This document shows positions 22,641 to 35,509 of a stretch of DNA of 64,000 nt, piece after piece; within the stretch, counting starts at the first letter, position 1, and the number at the start of each line of letters is the position of its first letter. The notes under the pieces were generated by a model. The model was not told the DNA's origin and searched no databases. It was given only the letters and a program-made list of their open reading frames with translations. A program made the translations under genes and the position numbers. This stretch comes from Antilocapra americana (Eukaryota > Chordata > Mammalia > Artiodactyla > Antilocapridae): the NCBI GenBank assembly GCA_007570785.1, contig ML664175.1:10207441-10271440 (forward strand). The letters run 5' to 3'.

Positions 22641-25633
22641 TGTGTAGCTGTTTCATCCTTGTGGTAGCTCAGGTTTGATTACTAACATGGTGTGAAATAA
22701 AACCTTAATTGCAGTTTCACAGCTTTGTTAGCACTTAAACTTATCACTAATAAATTCTCTTGCAAGAGATTTACCTAAAAATTCTGTGTAAAATTACAAC
22801 CAGAACATCGTGTGTGTCATACAAAATAATAGTAAAAAAAAAAATCAACAATCAAAACAGACCATGTCTTAAACTACTCTTTTACTGATCCTAAAGGATT
22901 ATGAAATGTTTTTGGTGCTATATAGTTACCCAAAGAAGCAGTTTCACTTTGCTTATTTAATAATTACCGTGTAAGAATGGCTGAGCCAGTTGTAGTGGTA
23001 GTAGTAATTTAGGTAAGCGGAAACTAATGATCCAAATTGGAAATAGACCAGGGCATTGAGTATTAACACCATCCCATTATGAAAAGTGTCATGAGATGTC
23101 CGATGATCTCAAGAGACTTGCACTTTCGTTTGTAAGGACCTTTGTAAGATTGTTCTAAGACACTTTGAGAAATACTCAAAGTATAATATTGCTTATCAGT
23201 AAATGTGATAAAAATTACTTTTCTACTCAGTTGTGAAACAAATGATTTTAGACCCTGAATCAGTCAGATGAAATGAACTCTTAGGTTAGAATGCTATATT
23301 TCTTTTTAAATATAAAAATCTTTAGTATTTCTTAAATTTAAGACCCTGAACCTTTTTAAACATTACTGTATGAGAAGATAAACTTTCATGTCCTTCCAAT
23401 ACTTCTATGATGCTTTTTCTCCAATCCCTGTGTTCTTTGCTGACAACAGCAGTAGTATGTACTTTGCGAGGTCAATAAATGCTGATTTCTGCAAAATGAA
23501 AGCTCTTAGGAAGTGAGCTTAGTTGTGAAGAGGAAGCACAAAGAATGAAGCAATTGAATGAAAAGTATGGCAAGGGATTATTTAAAAGTGTGAGTCAGAA
23601 ACCAAATTAATATTACTTCCCTTGGGTCTCCCCAGTCTTCATATGTATATTGTGATTTATTTTGGCTTATCTGGTTTGTTTATCTAGATATGTGGATGGT
23701 AGAAAATTGACATTATCCGATTCTTTCTTTTCTCACAGCCCAAAGCTAAATACATATGCTTGTAACTATCGTTCTTGTTTTCAGAAAAAAATGTGCTAAA
23801 AAAACTAAGGCCATGTAATTTAGGGTTACAAAATAGATAGCACTTAGTGAAGGAAGGTTGACCTTATTGTATATCTTTATTTATCCCATGATGTCTAATT
23901 AACTGAAATCTGCTTTTTTTTTTTTATTCCTTTTGGGATACAAAGCCTTATGAATTGTACTATAACTTGTTTAATTCTGATTAATTAGTTTTCCTATTTA
24001 AATGAGGAGCTCAGTGACCAAAGAAGTTATTTCTTGTAGTGTTTTTTAAATGATAGAATTTAGAAATTATTATGTGTTAAAACTAACTAGACCAACTATG
24101 AGGTTGAGGGAATTTTAGTTTATGAGGTTTTGGTTGTTTATTAAACTGCGTGGTTTGCAGAGTGGGCAGAAAGGGAAGAGGAACATTTTGAAATTATGCC
24201 CTACAATTTTCAATATTTTGTCAGCTTTTTGTGATGCTGTAGATGACTGTAATTTGAAACTGGAAATGTGAAAAATTTGTGGATTGGATGATTCACATAC
24301 TGTTGGATTTTCCACATGGCTTAAATTCTTCATAGAAACAGTTTTACAGACACATAGCAAGAGGACAGGGTAATATTTATTGCATAGGACTTGAAAAACA
24401 GTGACCTATATTCTAAAAAGATGAAAGTATGGTTTTATTCAACATTATAAAAAATTGCCTTATATGCTTTATTTTACTTACATTTCAGTTTTATTATTTA
24501 TTTATTCATTTATTTTGCTTACATTTCAGTTTTTTGATGTGTGTATTTTCAATGTTGACTAAAAGTAACTGGGTGTGTTGACAGAACCACAGAAAAAAAT
24601 TGAACTTGTGTTGCTAAATAAAATTTATGTATTACTTTTAAAAATAAAACTTTACCCTTATAGACTGTTATGTATGATCTGTGTTTCCATGAGGAAATGT
24701 TGATTAAGTAGTTTCCATTTTGGTATTACAGTATGTCCTGTTGTAAGTTGCTGACTGTGGAAAATTGTTTTAAGTAAAAGAAGCAGCTCAGCTTAAACCC
24801 CTAGTTTAAATCTACCAACAATTTTATAATCTATTAAATTTCTCCATATCTTAGAATAAGTTAGTTTTAAAAAATTTAAACAAGATATAGAATTGAATTA
24901 CCTTTGTATACCCTTGTACATGAAGGGTCCTTTTTACTTGAACTACTCAGTACACGTCTGCAGTTTTTTCAAAAAAGTAAGCCATAGCCTAGAGTAAATG
25001 ACAACATTTTCTGTTTAGTATAGAGATGTTGTTATGTGAGAGATGGTGTGAATCTAACAAACTAATTAAATATAATTCTGACAAAACTTGTTTATATGTA
25101 AAATTTAGCAGGATAGACTTATTTTGGATGAAACAAAAAGTCTTAAAAAATCTGTGTTCTCTTAAATGAGTAACTTACCTTTGGAATTTTTGATGGTATT
25201 TGGTTCTCCTTGATAACAAAAGTATCGGGATTTGTAATATTAGCCTACCTATGTAAGATAAGTTTTTGAGGATACTTGAATTTTGATGTCAGCTTACAAG
25301 TGCAGTAATTCAATATTGAAATTAAGTCTTTGCCTTTGAATTATTCTAACAGAGGCTGCAAAGTGTGGTTTTTGTCTTCTGAATAGATATTTTAAGTTTC
25401 TTGTTCAGTGCTTACTTCTGTCATCAAGAGAAGAAGAAGAGGAGGGCAACTTACAGCTGCTGTTTTAGATGAAATTAAGGCCCTAGTCTGTGTTAAGTAG
25501 CTATGGAATCTTTATCACATTGTAATAGTTTTGGTGCATGGCATGATCAGTAATTTTTGCTTGCAGAAGCTGATATTTCTACATTTTAATGAGATTAGTA
25601 TTTTTTTTTTTTTAAACCAATGAATATTGTATT
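22641..25633. other. Repeat-poor unassigned DNA (3 kb)
   Basis: No recognisable transposon, RNA or exon. A 24-bp unit close to 'ttattttacttacatttcag' occurs at about 24472-24495 and again at about 24511-24534. Oligo-T runs lie near 23911-23922 and 25599-25613. Minus-strand frame 24115-24360 has no recognisable domain. Confidence 0.45.
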
Positions 25634-25644
25634 ATAAAGAGAAT

Positions 25645-25840
25645 GGGCTTTCCTGGTGGTTCAAAGGGTAAACAGTTACGCCTGCAATGCTGGAGACTTG
25701 GGTTTGATCCCTGGGTTGGGAAGATCTCCTGGAGAAGGAAATGGCAATCCACTCCAGTATTCTTGCCTGGAGAATTCCATGGACAGAGGAGCCTGGCGGG
25801 CTACAGTCCATGAATTGCAGAGGTGGACACACACTTTCAC
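25645..25840 (+). mobile_element. Bov-tA SINE, sense, 11-bp TSD
   Basis: Starts with the tRNA-like 'gggctttcctggtggttcaa' and runs through 'gtttgatccctgggttggga', 'ccactccagtattcttgcct' and 'ggacagaggagcctggcggg'. The 11-mer ataaagagaat stands at 25634-25644 and 25841-25851. It is one of the better-kept Bov-tA copies in the window. It sits alone in a repeat-poor 7.5-kb region. Confidence 0.95.
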
Positions 25841-25851
25841 ATAAAGAGAAT

Positions 25852-27095
25852 AGAAACATGAGTGGCACTTGGTAAGAAAAGCTGTTGTTGGTAGTCTGAT
25901 AATGTGGTACTCTTAATTTAAATTTATGCTTTGAGAGAATTAAATTTGTACTTTCACATCATTTAGGCATAAGACTTATGTGCATTTTCAAGAAAAACCC
26001 AGGAAATAAACCATAAAGTGAAGATTAATTTTTATTTCAGAACTCAGTGAAGATTTAACTTTCAAAGTGTCTTCTAACCATTCAAAGTAAACCTTTCATT
26101 TATCAAGTTAAAATTAAATTGGTCATAATGATGTATCATATATTATATATATTAATATGTCATATCATGTTTATAAAGTTAATGTACTTCAAAATAATAG
26201 CTAAAACATGTAAGCCATAATTATTGAACAAGGAAATTAAAATACTGTTCATGAATGCAGTCAAGATTGATTCATTGTACCTTAAGGTGAGCAGAATATT
26301 TTAATAGTAACATTCCATTTTCTATCAGTAAAAATATACTCTGTTTGAACTGTTAATAAGAAATTATATGAATCAGTATGACTTTAAATGTTAACATTGT
26401 AGTTGTAAAGAGGGCATAGAATGTGCATAGAGTGTACTTAGATTTTTAATCATTATTTTTAAAATGTTTTGAAAGATACATTAAAGCTAACAATATATTT
26501 GAATTGGACTTTAAATTGTATTTAAGATCTTGTAGTGTGCCTTAATTGTAATTACAAAGTAGTGACTGAGTTCAGATCACTGCCTCTGACTTCTGATAAG
26601 CAAAACAGAGGAACTTCTGTTTTTAATGTGTTGAAAGATGTAAAAGCATCGTTTTACTTCTTAACAGTTTGCTGTATAGGTATTGGTGAATACCAAACTG
26701 TTACTGAACCTGTGTGTAGGTAACCAGATGACTGCAGTTCAGGTCACTGATATTTTTGTTCTATAAGTTCTTATAAAACTATACTGTAATCTTTTAAAAC
26801 TATTTGCTGGTTGTAACAAAGATACAATCACTTTTAGAAGATTTGGAAAGTACAGAAAAGTTGAAAATACCATTTACCAAGATAAGTTAACTACATTTTG
26901 ACATTTTGATGTTGATTTTCTTCCTGCTGTTTTTCATGTGTATATGTAATATACATGTTTATACCAACATATAGATGGAGATCATGCTGCTTCTTCAATG
27001 GTGTTGCATTTTAACATTGGAAATATTGGTTCTTTACAGTCATATTTACATGTGGTAGCTAGAATTCAAGGGAAACTTAGTTTTTACTTTAGAGA
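25852..27095. other. Unassigned AT-rich DNA
   Basis: Nothing recognised with confidence. Confidence 0.45.
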
Positions 27096-27300
27096 AGAAG
27101 TTGGCAAAGTTTTCCTGAAAGGGCCAGATAGTAAAATATTTTAGACTTTGCAGGGCAAGAGCAAAATTCAAGATAGAGTATAGATTCTCATAACCATTTG
27201 AACTCTAACCATTTAAAAAATGTTAAACCATCCTTAACTTGTGAGACTTAAAAAAAGATAGCTGTCTGGATTTGGCCCATCAGATGTGTTAATAGTCTAA
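27096..27300. mobile_element. hAT-like non-autonomous DNA transposon (copy B)
   Basis: Starts 'agttggcaaagttttcctga', continues 'aagggccagatagtaaaata' and 'ttttagactttgcagggcaa', and near the end reads 'ctggatttggcccatcagat'. This is the opposite orientation to copy A at 5630. A 60-bp internal stretch is atypical. Non-coding. Confidence 0.7.
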
Positions 27301-30104
27301 CACATTGTGCTTTAGAAGACTGTTTGCCTGTATTTTATTTATATATCACTGTGTGTGTGTGTGTCTTTAAGAGTTCTTGACAATACTATCTCAAAGGCAC
27401 TGAGCCAGCCTCTGTTAAAAACCCAAGGAGCCAGATTGGAATGGTAGTCTTATTGCAGCAGGAATTAGTTTGCTGGTTCCTAGAGGGAGTGCTGACCCTG
27501 ACTTAGTAAAATATGGTACTTGTTGTCTCTGGAGTAGAACTGGCTGAGCTTAGAAGTGAGCATTATTCAGCCTTTACAGGAAATAGGAAAGTGTTAAACT
27601 TGGGTCTGATGCTAGGAGATGAGGATATTGTGTAGGAGATGTTGGACCTACCTGAAGGTGTTATTTAGCCTTAAAATATTAAGGCTGCCCTCCCAAACCT
27701 AGTTTTCCTTGACCTGGCTGTGTTCCCTTTTTAGTATCCATTTTTCTAACTTCAGAGACATATAATAATAAAATAAAATTATTTTATCTGAATATTATTG
27801 TATTATATGAATGTTATATTACATTACGTATGCATGTAAAGGGGTAAAGATGGAAAAGATAGGAAAAAATAAGCTAAAGTAAATGTCAAAAAAGTACTTT
27901 TTCTTATCTTATCCTAAGATAACAATGAATCTTAAAATGTATCCAGGAGGGAAAGATTGCTGTTGGTATTGCAATGATACTGTTTATTGTTAAGTTTAGT
28001 TTTTGTGCATGTGTGTAAATATTATAGTTTCTGTTTTCATTTTATGTGCAAAGCTTTTCCAGTTAACTCTTGTTGTTATTTATGGTACCTTCAGTGAAAG
28101 AAAATGTGTTTGGAGCAGGACAGTAGATTTAAAGTAAGATTGCGTGCTGTTATGTCAAGCTGTATCCCTAATGATAGGATGCAAAAGCCAGTGTTGTGCC
28201 TCTGTTTTTGGGACATATTCACAAACTTACTTATAGACTCACAGGCAATTACAAATGAAGCTTATTAAAAGCAAGCTTTGTATTAAGATGATTTTTCTTT
28301 ATTATGTTTGTATTTGGCAGGAACATTTAGAGGGACAGGATGCTTGTGTTTTTATTTGCCCTTCTAACCAGAGGTTTAAAAATATTGAATCCACACATTT
28401 GAGTGGTAAATTCTAGATTGAATTTCATAGGTTGTGTTGCCTGTAATACTGAAAGTACTTATTTTAGTAAGAAAAAAGTTATAATTAGTTTTTAACATGG
28501 AGAGATTTGCTGTTTTTAATACTGGTCTGCATATCTCTTGGCCTATAGCATCCTTCCTGCAGAATTTGCAACATAGTAGTATGTGTTTCTTGGTGGGCCA
28601 ATGTATTCTTGGAATGCCTTTGGTATAGTGCTGAACTTTTTAAGAATTTATTAATAAGTTTGACCAGAACACCTAAATTAAAAAATTCTCATCACTCTTG
28701 AGATTTGTTTACTAAATTTTCAAGTGTTTGCTCTAATTTTCCAGGCTCCTTATAAGGACTAGGTCATGGAATGAAATAGGATATTCCTGATCCATTGCCT
28801 CACTCACTAAATTGTTTTTCCACTAATGGTAAAAAATTTGAACTGACTTATATGTCCATCTTTCCCTAATTCCTTTGCCTTTTTTTCTCTCTTCGGCACT
28901 CATCAGTCTTCCCTTCCCATCCAATGAGTAGTGTCTTCATGCTCGACAAAATTAAATGGTTGTCCATATCTAGGGGCATGGGAAAAAGCTACATATTAAA
29001 CTTGCATAGAAATGTATTAAATTTGTGTCCTTATGTTATCATCCATGTGATTGTAATTGCTATATTTTCGTTATTAACTTATTCAATTCAAAATTTTAAT
29101 TGGTTAACAGTAGTATGGGCTGATTTAAATAAAGTTTGGAGGAAGTAGATCTCATTAGTATACATTATGAAAAATGTCTTCTTTAGTCTTTGGATACAGA
29201 GACCTGCCTGCTACTTAAATATGATGGTCTAAACATTTAACACGTATTTAGGGATAATAAGTTTTTACGGCAAATCATTTAATATTTTTTAAAGAAATGA
29301 AGAGCAGTAATAATTTTTGTATACCTCAATTCGTTTGAAATTCTTTTGCCAGAACCACAAAGTTGAATCTCATATAAACAAATAATTGTATTATAGTGCT
29401 CCTTTTAAATTTATGGTCATTGACTAATACATGTACAAGAGTTAACTGTCATAACACTTAGAGTGGAGAACAAGAAGTTGGTTGAAACAGGTTAACAGAG
29501 AAGTTTTTCGAGTATTATAGAGACAGACACCTTTGTTGATGATTCCCTTCATTTAAAAAAAAATATTGACCTCCTTAAACTTTAAATCTTGCTTCAAATC
29601 CAAGCCCACTTAAATTTTATTGACGTATTCTTTCTGCTTTTGACTTTTTTTGTTGTTTTTTAAAACTAAATTTTGAAACTTTTTATTTCTCAGTCAGGAG
29701 CCAGTTTGAAAGAGTTTAAGGATCATTTCTTGAAAGAAAATATGTCTTTAATGATTTTAATTTGAATCTACTACTGAAAGTTATTTAACATTTCATTGAA
29801 TGTCATCATTCTTAACTAGTCAGCTGTAAATGGATCACTCACATAAATACCTGGTGATGTCCCGTCATATTATTGCAGTTTATTTAAAGAGCAAGGAAGC
29901 AGAGTCCTTTTTTATATTTTAAAATATTTAATTTTGAAACACTACTCCTGAGGGAAAGACCACAGGATGATACAAAGTTGGATAAGCTTCATCTCTTAGA
30001 TTTAATTATAAATATCACTATGCTTTTATCATCTTAATTGTTTTATAATTGTATTTAATAATATTACAGACAATAACATGTAAACATTTTTAGTAAAATC
30101 TTTT
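27301..30104. other. Repeat-poor unassigned DNA (2.8 kb)
   Basis: Only a short (TG)n at 27351-27364 stands out. No exon, RNA gene or transposon is recognised. The 74-codon frame at 28924-29148 has no family features. Confidence 0.45.
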
Positions 30105-30452
30105 TCTTTCAGTTTTATAGAGATATTATTGACATTTCATGTCATCATACAGTATAATGACTGGCATATAATGTGAATGACTACCACAGTAAATTTAATT
30201 AATATCCATTATTTCATGAAGATACAAAATAAAAGAAAAAAATGTTTTTTTCCTCATGATGAGAACTTTTAGGATTTATACTCTAAGCAACTTTCAAATA
30301 TAACATAAGCAATGTTAACTGTAGTCATCATGCTGTGCATCAGATCTCCACGATGCTTATTTATCTACCTAATTTTGTACTTTTTGAACACCTTCATTCT
30401 ATCTCTTCCCACCTCTGGTAACCACAAATCTAATTGTTTTTCTGTGAATTTG
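30105..30452 (-). mobile_element. L1 LINE 3'UTR, antisense (left part)
   Basis: 'agttttatagagatattatt', 'actaccacagtaaatttaat', 'gatgagaacttttaggattt' and 'ctctggtaaccacaaatcta' follow an old L1M-type 3'UTR in reverse complement. The element is broken at 30453 by BovB. Confidence 0.75.
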
Positions 30453-30980
30453 CTTGCTCCTTGGAAGAAAAGCTATGAACAACCTAGATAGCATATTAAA
30501 AAGCAGAGACATTACTTTGCCAACAAAGGTCTGTCTAGTCAAGGCTATGGTTTTTCCAGTGGTCATGTATGGATGTGAGAGTTGGACAGTGAAGAAAGCT
30601 GAGTGCCGAAATTGATACTTTTGAACTGTGGTCTTGGAGAAGACTCTTGATGAGTCCCTTGGACTGCAAGGAGATCCAACCAGTCCATTCTAAAGGAAAT
30701 CTGTCCTTAATATTCGTTGGAAGGACTGATGCTGAAGCTCCAATTCTTTGGCTACATGATGTGAAGCCTGACTCATTTGAAAAGACCCTGATGCTGGGAA
30801 AGATTGAAGACAGGAGGAGAAGGGGACGACAGAGGATGAAATGCTTGGATGGCATCACTGACTCAATGGATATGAGTTTGAACAAGCTCTGAGAGTTGGT
30901 GATGGACAGGGAAGCATAGTGTGCTGCAGTCCATGGGATTGCAGAGTCAGATACGACTGAGGGACTGAACTGAACTGACT
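30453..30980 (+). mobile_element. BovB LINE 3' end, about 530 bp, sense
   Basis: Begins abruptly at 'cttgctccttggaag' and runs to the 'gactgaactgaactgact' tail. It covers only the part downstream of the RT domain. The same start point is used by the copy at 52445. L1 lies on both sides but its two parts are not contiguous, and no TSD is visible. Frames are shifted at several places. Confidence 0.93.
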
Positions 30981-31460
30981 GATTAGTGATGTTGAGTGCT
31001 TTTCGTGTACCTGTTGGTTGTTTTAATATCACCTTTGAAAAACTGTTCAGGTCCTTGCCCAGTTTTAATTGGATTTTTTAAAATTATATGAGTTCTTTAT
31101 ATATTTTGATATTCATGCCTTATTAGATATGTGCTTTGTATAAGTTTAAGGATTGTTTTTGCTGTTTCTGTAAAAAAAGTACCATTGGAATCTTGATAGG
31201 AATTGCATTGAATCTGTAGATGGCTTTGGGTTGTAAGGACATTTTATCAATATTAATTCTTTTAGTCCATGAATGTAGGGTTTCTTTTCAATTATTTGTA
31301 TCTTAAGTGGAGTCCTTTTTCTGATAGTGTTCTATAAAGTTTTGAAGCTTGCAGAGATAGTCTGTAATTATAAAAACTTTTTAGTAGTGTTATGACTGTC
31401 TTTTCGTTACTTATTGTGTCAATTAGAGATTTTTATTTTTTAAATGGAAGGAGAACTCAC
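30981..31460 (-). mobile_element. L1 LINE ORF2/3' region, antisense (right part)
   Basis: 'gattagtgatgttgagtgct' opens it. Then come 'tatgagttctttatatattt' and 'ggaattgcattgaatctgta', 'gatggctttgggttgtaagg', in the order of reversed L1 ORF2. Compared with the left part at 30105-30452, several hundred bases of L1 are absent between them. Confidence 0.75.
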
Positions 31461-31599
31461 AGGACTGTTTTTTAAATTTTAGTTTACTGATACCTTCTGA
31501 TAAGGATATTGTGGAGTCCATGTGTTAGAATTGAGTATTGAGAATAGATGTTAGAGGCTAGCTTCATTTTCATATATGATATATTAAGCGTGCACACCT

Positions 31600-32664
31600 T
31601 ATTTCTCCTGAATGCATTTATAAAACCCAGACAAAATGGATGAAGCAGCTATTTTGAGGACTCTGAAGAATAAATAGTAACATGTTAGATTGGGAAAGAA
31701 GACTAGAATGTAAAATGTAAAATGTCATCAGATTGGCACTTAGTTTACCTTTGTTTTTCCCTCTGGAATCAATTCCTGAACCTGAATTGAAAACAGTCTG
31801 CAGGCTACAAGTGAGCACTTAGGTATGGACAGAGAGCTCCAAAAAAGAGCCCCCTAGTTCTGGCTCAAGGTGTGGAAAAGAATGCTTAGTGTGAATACGG
31901 AAATTCCGTCTTTCTTTCTCCCTTTTTCTCTGTTCTCATTTTGAAGTCCTAAGTAACCCTGCAGTGATGGCAATATCTTGCAACCACGACCTTTAGGGCT
32001 GAGAATTTTCCTCTGATTGGTCCCCAGAGCAAGTATAATAACAGAACTGTGTGAGCAAGCAGATTACCTGAAGCCCCAGGTTCTGACTGAAGAGATGGAA
32101 AGGGATGCCTGGTGGAATTTGAAAGTGCTGAGATTATATAGAGGAAGAAATTTGGGAAAACAATACTATTAAGTTTTTTATGGATTAGCGGGCTTGCCCC
32201 CCAGTTGTGTATACATGGAAGTAACAGACTACTGCCCAAGTCCTGGACTGATTATTGAATAATACAGAGTGGCACAGATTGAAATAGCACAGCAAAGGCT
32301 TTGAAAATTGAATTGATAATGGAACCATACCCATAGAAACCATGCTAAAACTTACATTTTGAACCTAATCATCTATTAAAACAAAAATATTAATATTAAC
32401 CACTGAATTTAAACGAAAAACACAACTATATCACGTATTTAAAATGTCCACATTACAATCCAAAATTATCTAACATATGAAGAACCAGGAAACTTCAATT
32501 GACATGTGAAGAGGTGATCAACATATACCATCATGATATAGATGTTGGAATTATATGACAGAGACTTTATTGAAACTATTTTACTAATGTTCCAGTGAGC
32601 TATTGTGGATGCGAAAGTCTGCAGAGAAAGAGAACATATAAAAAGGATAAGGAATTGTTAGAAA
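31600..32664 (+). mobile_element. L1 LINE, 5' part, sense (old L1M/HAL1-like)
   Basis: 'gcagctattttgaggactct' (about 31640-31659), 'attccgtctttctttctccc' (about 31903-31922) and the later 'atatgaagaaccaggaaact' read like the 5'UTR and ORF1 start of an old mammalian L1. The element continues beyond the SINE at 32675. Stops in all frames. Confidence 0.6.
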
Positions 32665-32674
32665 TGAAAACTGC

Positions 32675-32951
32675 TGCTGCTGCTAAGTCGCTCAGTCGTG
32701 TCCAACTCAGTGCGACCTCATAGACGGCAGGCCACCAGGCTTTGCCATACCTCGGATTCTCCAGGCAAGAACACTGGAGTGGGTTGCCATTTCCTTCTCC
32801 AGTGCATGAAAGTGAAAAGTGAAAGTGAAGTCACTCAGTCGTGTCCGACTCTGTGCGACCCCGCGACCCCATGGACTGCAGCCTATCAGGCTCCTCCATC
32901 CATGGGATTTTCCAGGCAAGAGTACTGGAGTGGGGTGCCACTGCCTTTTCC
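32675..32951 (-). mobile_element. Bov-A2 dimeric SINE, antisense, 10-bp TSD
   Basis: Begins with the reversed (GCT)n tail 'gctgctgctaagtcgctcag' and contains two related monomers, each with 'ccaggcaagaacactggagt'-type text, joined by 'gcatgaaagtgaaaagtgaa'. This is the tail-to-tail Bov-A2 layout. The 10-mer tgaaaactgc stands at 32665-32674 and 32952-32961. The host L1 continues on both sides. Confidence 0.95.
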
Positions 32952-32961
32952 TGAAAACTGC

Positions 32962-34661
32962 AGTTAGTGGGAAAAACCCACCGTATGACTAAATAGTGGG
33001 GGGAAGAAATTTTAAAAATTCAACAAAGAAAAAACAGGAAAAAAAAAATCTTGAAAGCAACCAGAGAAAATGACATACTACCTCTGGGAGAACAGTGATT
33101 AAGGATTCTCATCAGAAACCATGGAGGCAAGAAGAAAGAGGCAAAGTTTCTTAAAGTGCTTAAAGAAAGAAACTGTCCATAACCAGCAAAAATATTTTTT
33201 AAGGATAAGAGTGACATAAGGGCATATTCAGGTGAAGGAAAACTACTCATTGCCAGAAGACCAGATCTAAAATTTTCTAAAGAATGGCCTTAAGACAGAA
33301 GGGAAAATGATACCAGAAGGAAACTTGGGCATTAGAAATAAAAGAAGATCAACAGTAATGGTAAAATCTGTGTAAATATCATAGATTGAGTTATTTAAAA
33401 TATATTTGATAGTTAACAAGAATTACAACATTGATATGTTTTTCAGTGAATATAGTGTAATACATCTATTAAGTGGTAAAATACAGATTCTAAGTAGATT
33501 CTGAAAGGTTCACTATTAATATGTATGTTGTTGTCTCTGTAACCACTATTTACAAAATACGATTTAGAATCACAATGTATAAAGTAAAGTGGAACTTAAA
33601 AAATGCTAAATACAAAAGGGAACTAGCAGAAAACAAACAATGAAATGGTAAATGTAAATTTTCACCTGTCAGTAATTACTTTAAAATTTTAAATGATCAA
33701 TTAAAAGAGATCATTAGAGTCCATTTAAAAAATGACCCCATCATTTGCTTTAGAAACTTACTTACTTACTAATATAGATAAGTTAAAAGTGAAATGATAG
33801 CAGAAGGTATATCCTGCAAACACTAATCCAAAGAAAAGTAGTAGTTATTTTAAGCAATTAAAATAAACTTTGAAACAACCTAGGATAAAGAATTGGATAT
33901 ACATTGACAAAAGGATTAATTTACCAATCTTAAATATGTGCATACCTAACCACAGAACTTAAAAATACATGAAGCAAAATCTGACAGAACTTAAGGAGAA
34001 ATAGAGAGCTTAACAATTACAGTTGAAGACTTCAACATGACTTCCTTAGGAATAGATTGAAGTAGCAGACAGAGATCATAAGGGTACAGAGTGACTAAAC
34101 AACACTATCTACCAACTAGATCTGATTGATATTACAAGTATACTTTACCCCAAAACCAGCAGAGTATACACTGTTTTCAAGTACACATGGATATTTTCAA
34201 GATAAAATGTACCTTGGTCATAATAAAAATCTTAAATTTAAAAGAACTGAACGCAAAGAATGTTCTCAGACTATGGTGGGAATGAACTGAAAATTAGTAA
34301 CAGAGATAAAAGGAAAATCTCCAACTCCAAGATAATTAAATAGCAGACTTCTGAATGATCTATTGGCTAAAAGAAGAAGCCTGAGAGGAAATTAAAAAAT
34401 ACTTTGAACTGAACAAAACTATAAATATATATCATGTCAAAATATATGCTATACAGGCAGTGTTTACGAGAAAACTTATTGTCTTTAGTGCTTTCTTAGG
34501 AAGAAAAAGAAAGTGCACAAATCTATATGTTTCTGTCTCAAAAACTAGACACAAGAGAACAAAATAAATCCCAAATAAGAGGAGAAATGAGTGAAATTCA
34601 AAGCAGGAAGACAACAAAAGTCAATAAAACCAAAAATTGATAACAAAATTGGTAGTTTCTA
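32962..34661 (+). mobile_element. L1 LINE, ORF1 end to ORF2 N-terminal part, sense
   Basis: Continuation of the L1 from 31600. 'cttgaaagcaaccagagaaa' and 'ataagagtgacataagggca' are late ORF1. 'gaacttaaggagaaatagag' and 'acagttgaagacttcaacat' (about 34020-34039) are the ORF2 endonuclease region. 'aggaaattaaaaaatacttt' (about 34386-34405) belongs further into ORF2. All frames are broken. Confidence 0.7.
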
Positions 34662-34673
34662 GCAAAATTGACA

Positions 34674-34946
34674 GGAGAAGGCAATGGCAACCCACTCCAG
34701 TACTCTCGCCTGAAAAATCCCATAGACGGAGGAGCCTGGTAGGCTGCAGTCCATGGGGTCGCTAAGAGTTGGACACCTGAGTGGCTTCACTTTCACTTTC
34801 CACTTTCATGCATTGGAGAAGGAAATGGCAACCCACTCCAGTGTTCTTGCCTGGAGAATCCCAGGGACGGGGGCTCCTGGTGGGCTGCCATCTAGGAGTC
34901 GCATAGAGTTGGACACGGCTGAAGCGACTTAGCAGCAGCAGCAGCG
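34674..34946 (+). mobile_element. Bov-A2 dimeric SINE, sense, 12-bp TSD
   Basis: Runs from 'ggagaaggcaatggcaaccc' through two monomers, linked by 'cttcactttcactttccact', to the (AGC)n tail. The 12-mer gcaaaattgaca flanks it at 34662-34673 and 34947-34958. It is inserted in the same old L1 as the antisense Bov-A2 at 32675, in opposite orientation. Confidence 0.96.
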
Positions 34947-34958
34947 GCAAAATTGACA

Positions 34959-35285
34959 AAAAGAAAAGAGGAGACATAAAGAACCAGTGTCAAATGAAAG
35001 AATATCACTACAGACCCCACAAGAATCCAAGCGATAGTACAAATACTAAGAACAACTATGTGGACATAAATTTGTCAAATTAGGTGAAGTGGACCAATTC
35101 TTTGAAATAGGCTCCTTAGCAGAGTACATAAACTCACCCAAGAAGAAAAAGATTATTGTAACTAATCTTAAAACTGTTAAAGAAATTTAATTCATCGTTT
35201 AAAACTTTTCAGAAAAGATATACCTAGACCCAGATGGTTTTTATGGTGAGTTCTTGCCAATACTTACAGAAGAAATGCCATTACA
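34959..35285 (+). mobile_element. L1 LINE ORF2 fragment, sense
   Basis: Continuation after the SINE. 'gaagtggaccaattctttga' and 'tagacccagatggtttttat' match the L1 ORF2 segment leading into the RT domain. L1 similarity fades at about 35285. Confidence 0.7.
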
Positions 35286-35509
35286 GGTTTCCTTTTTATG
35301 CAAAAGTAGACTGTGTTGTGAAACCTTTTGTAAGGAGAAATGGTCTAAATCAAAGAAGCAATTACCTTTTTAAAAATAAAAGCTAAAATACTCTTCAGAG
35401 TTGTTGGTTTTTTTTTTTTTTGGTTAGTGAAAACACGTACTAATAATGTAGGTCTTTTGTAAAGTGAAGTGGTATAAAGCAAAACAAAAAGTGATTTTTT
35501 TGTATTTAA

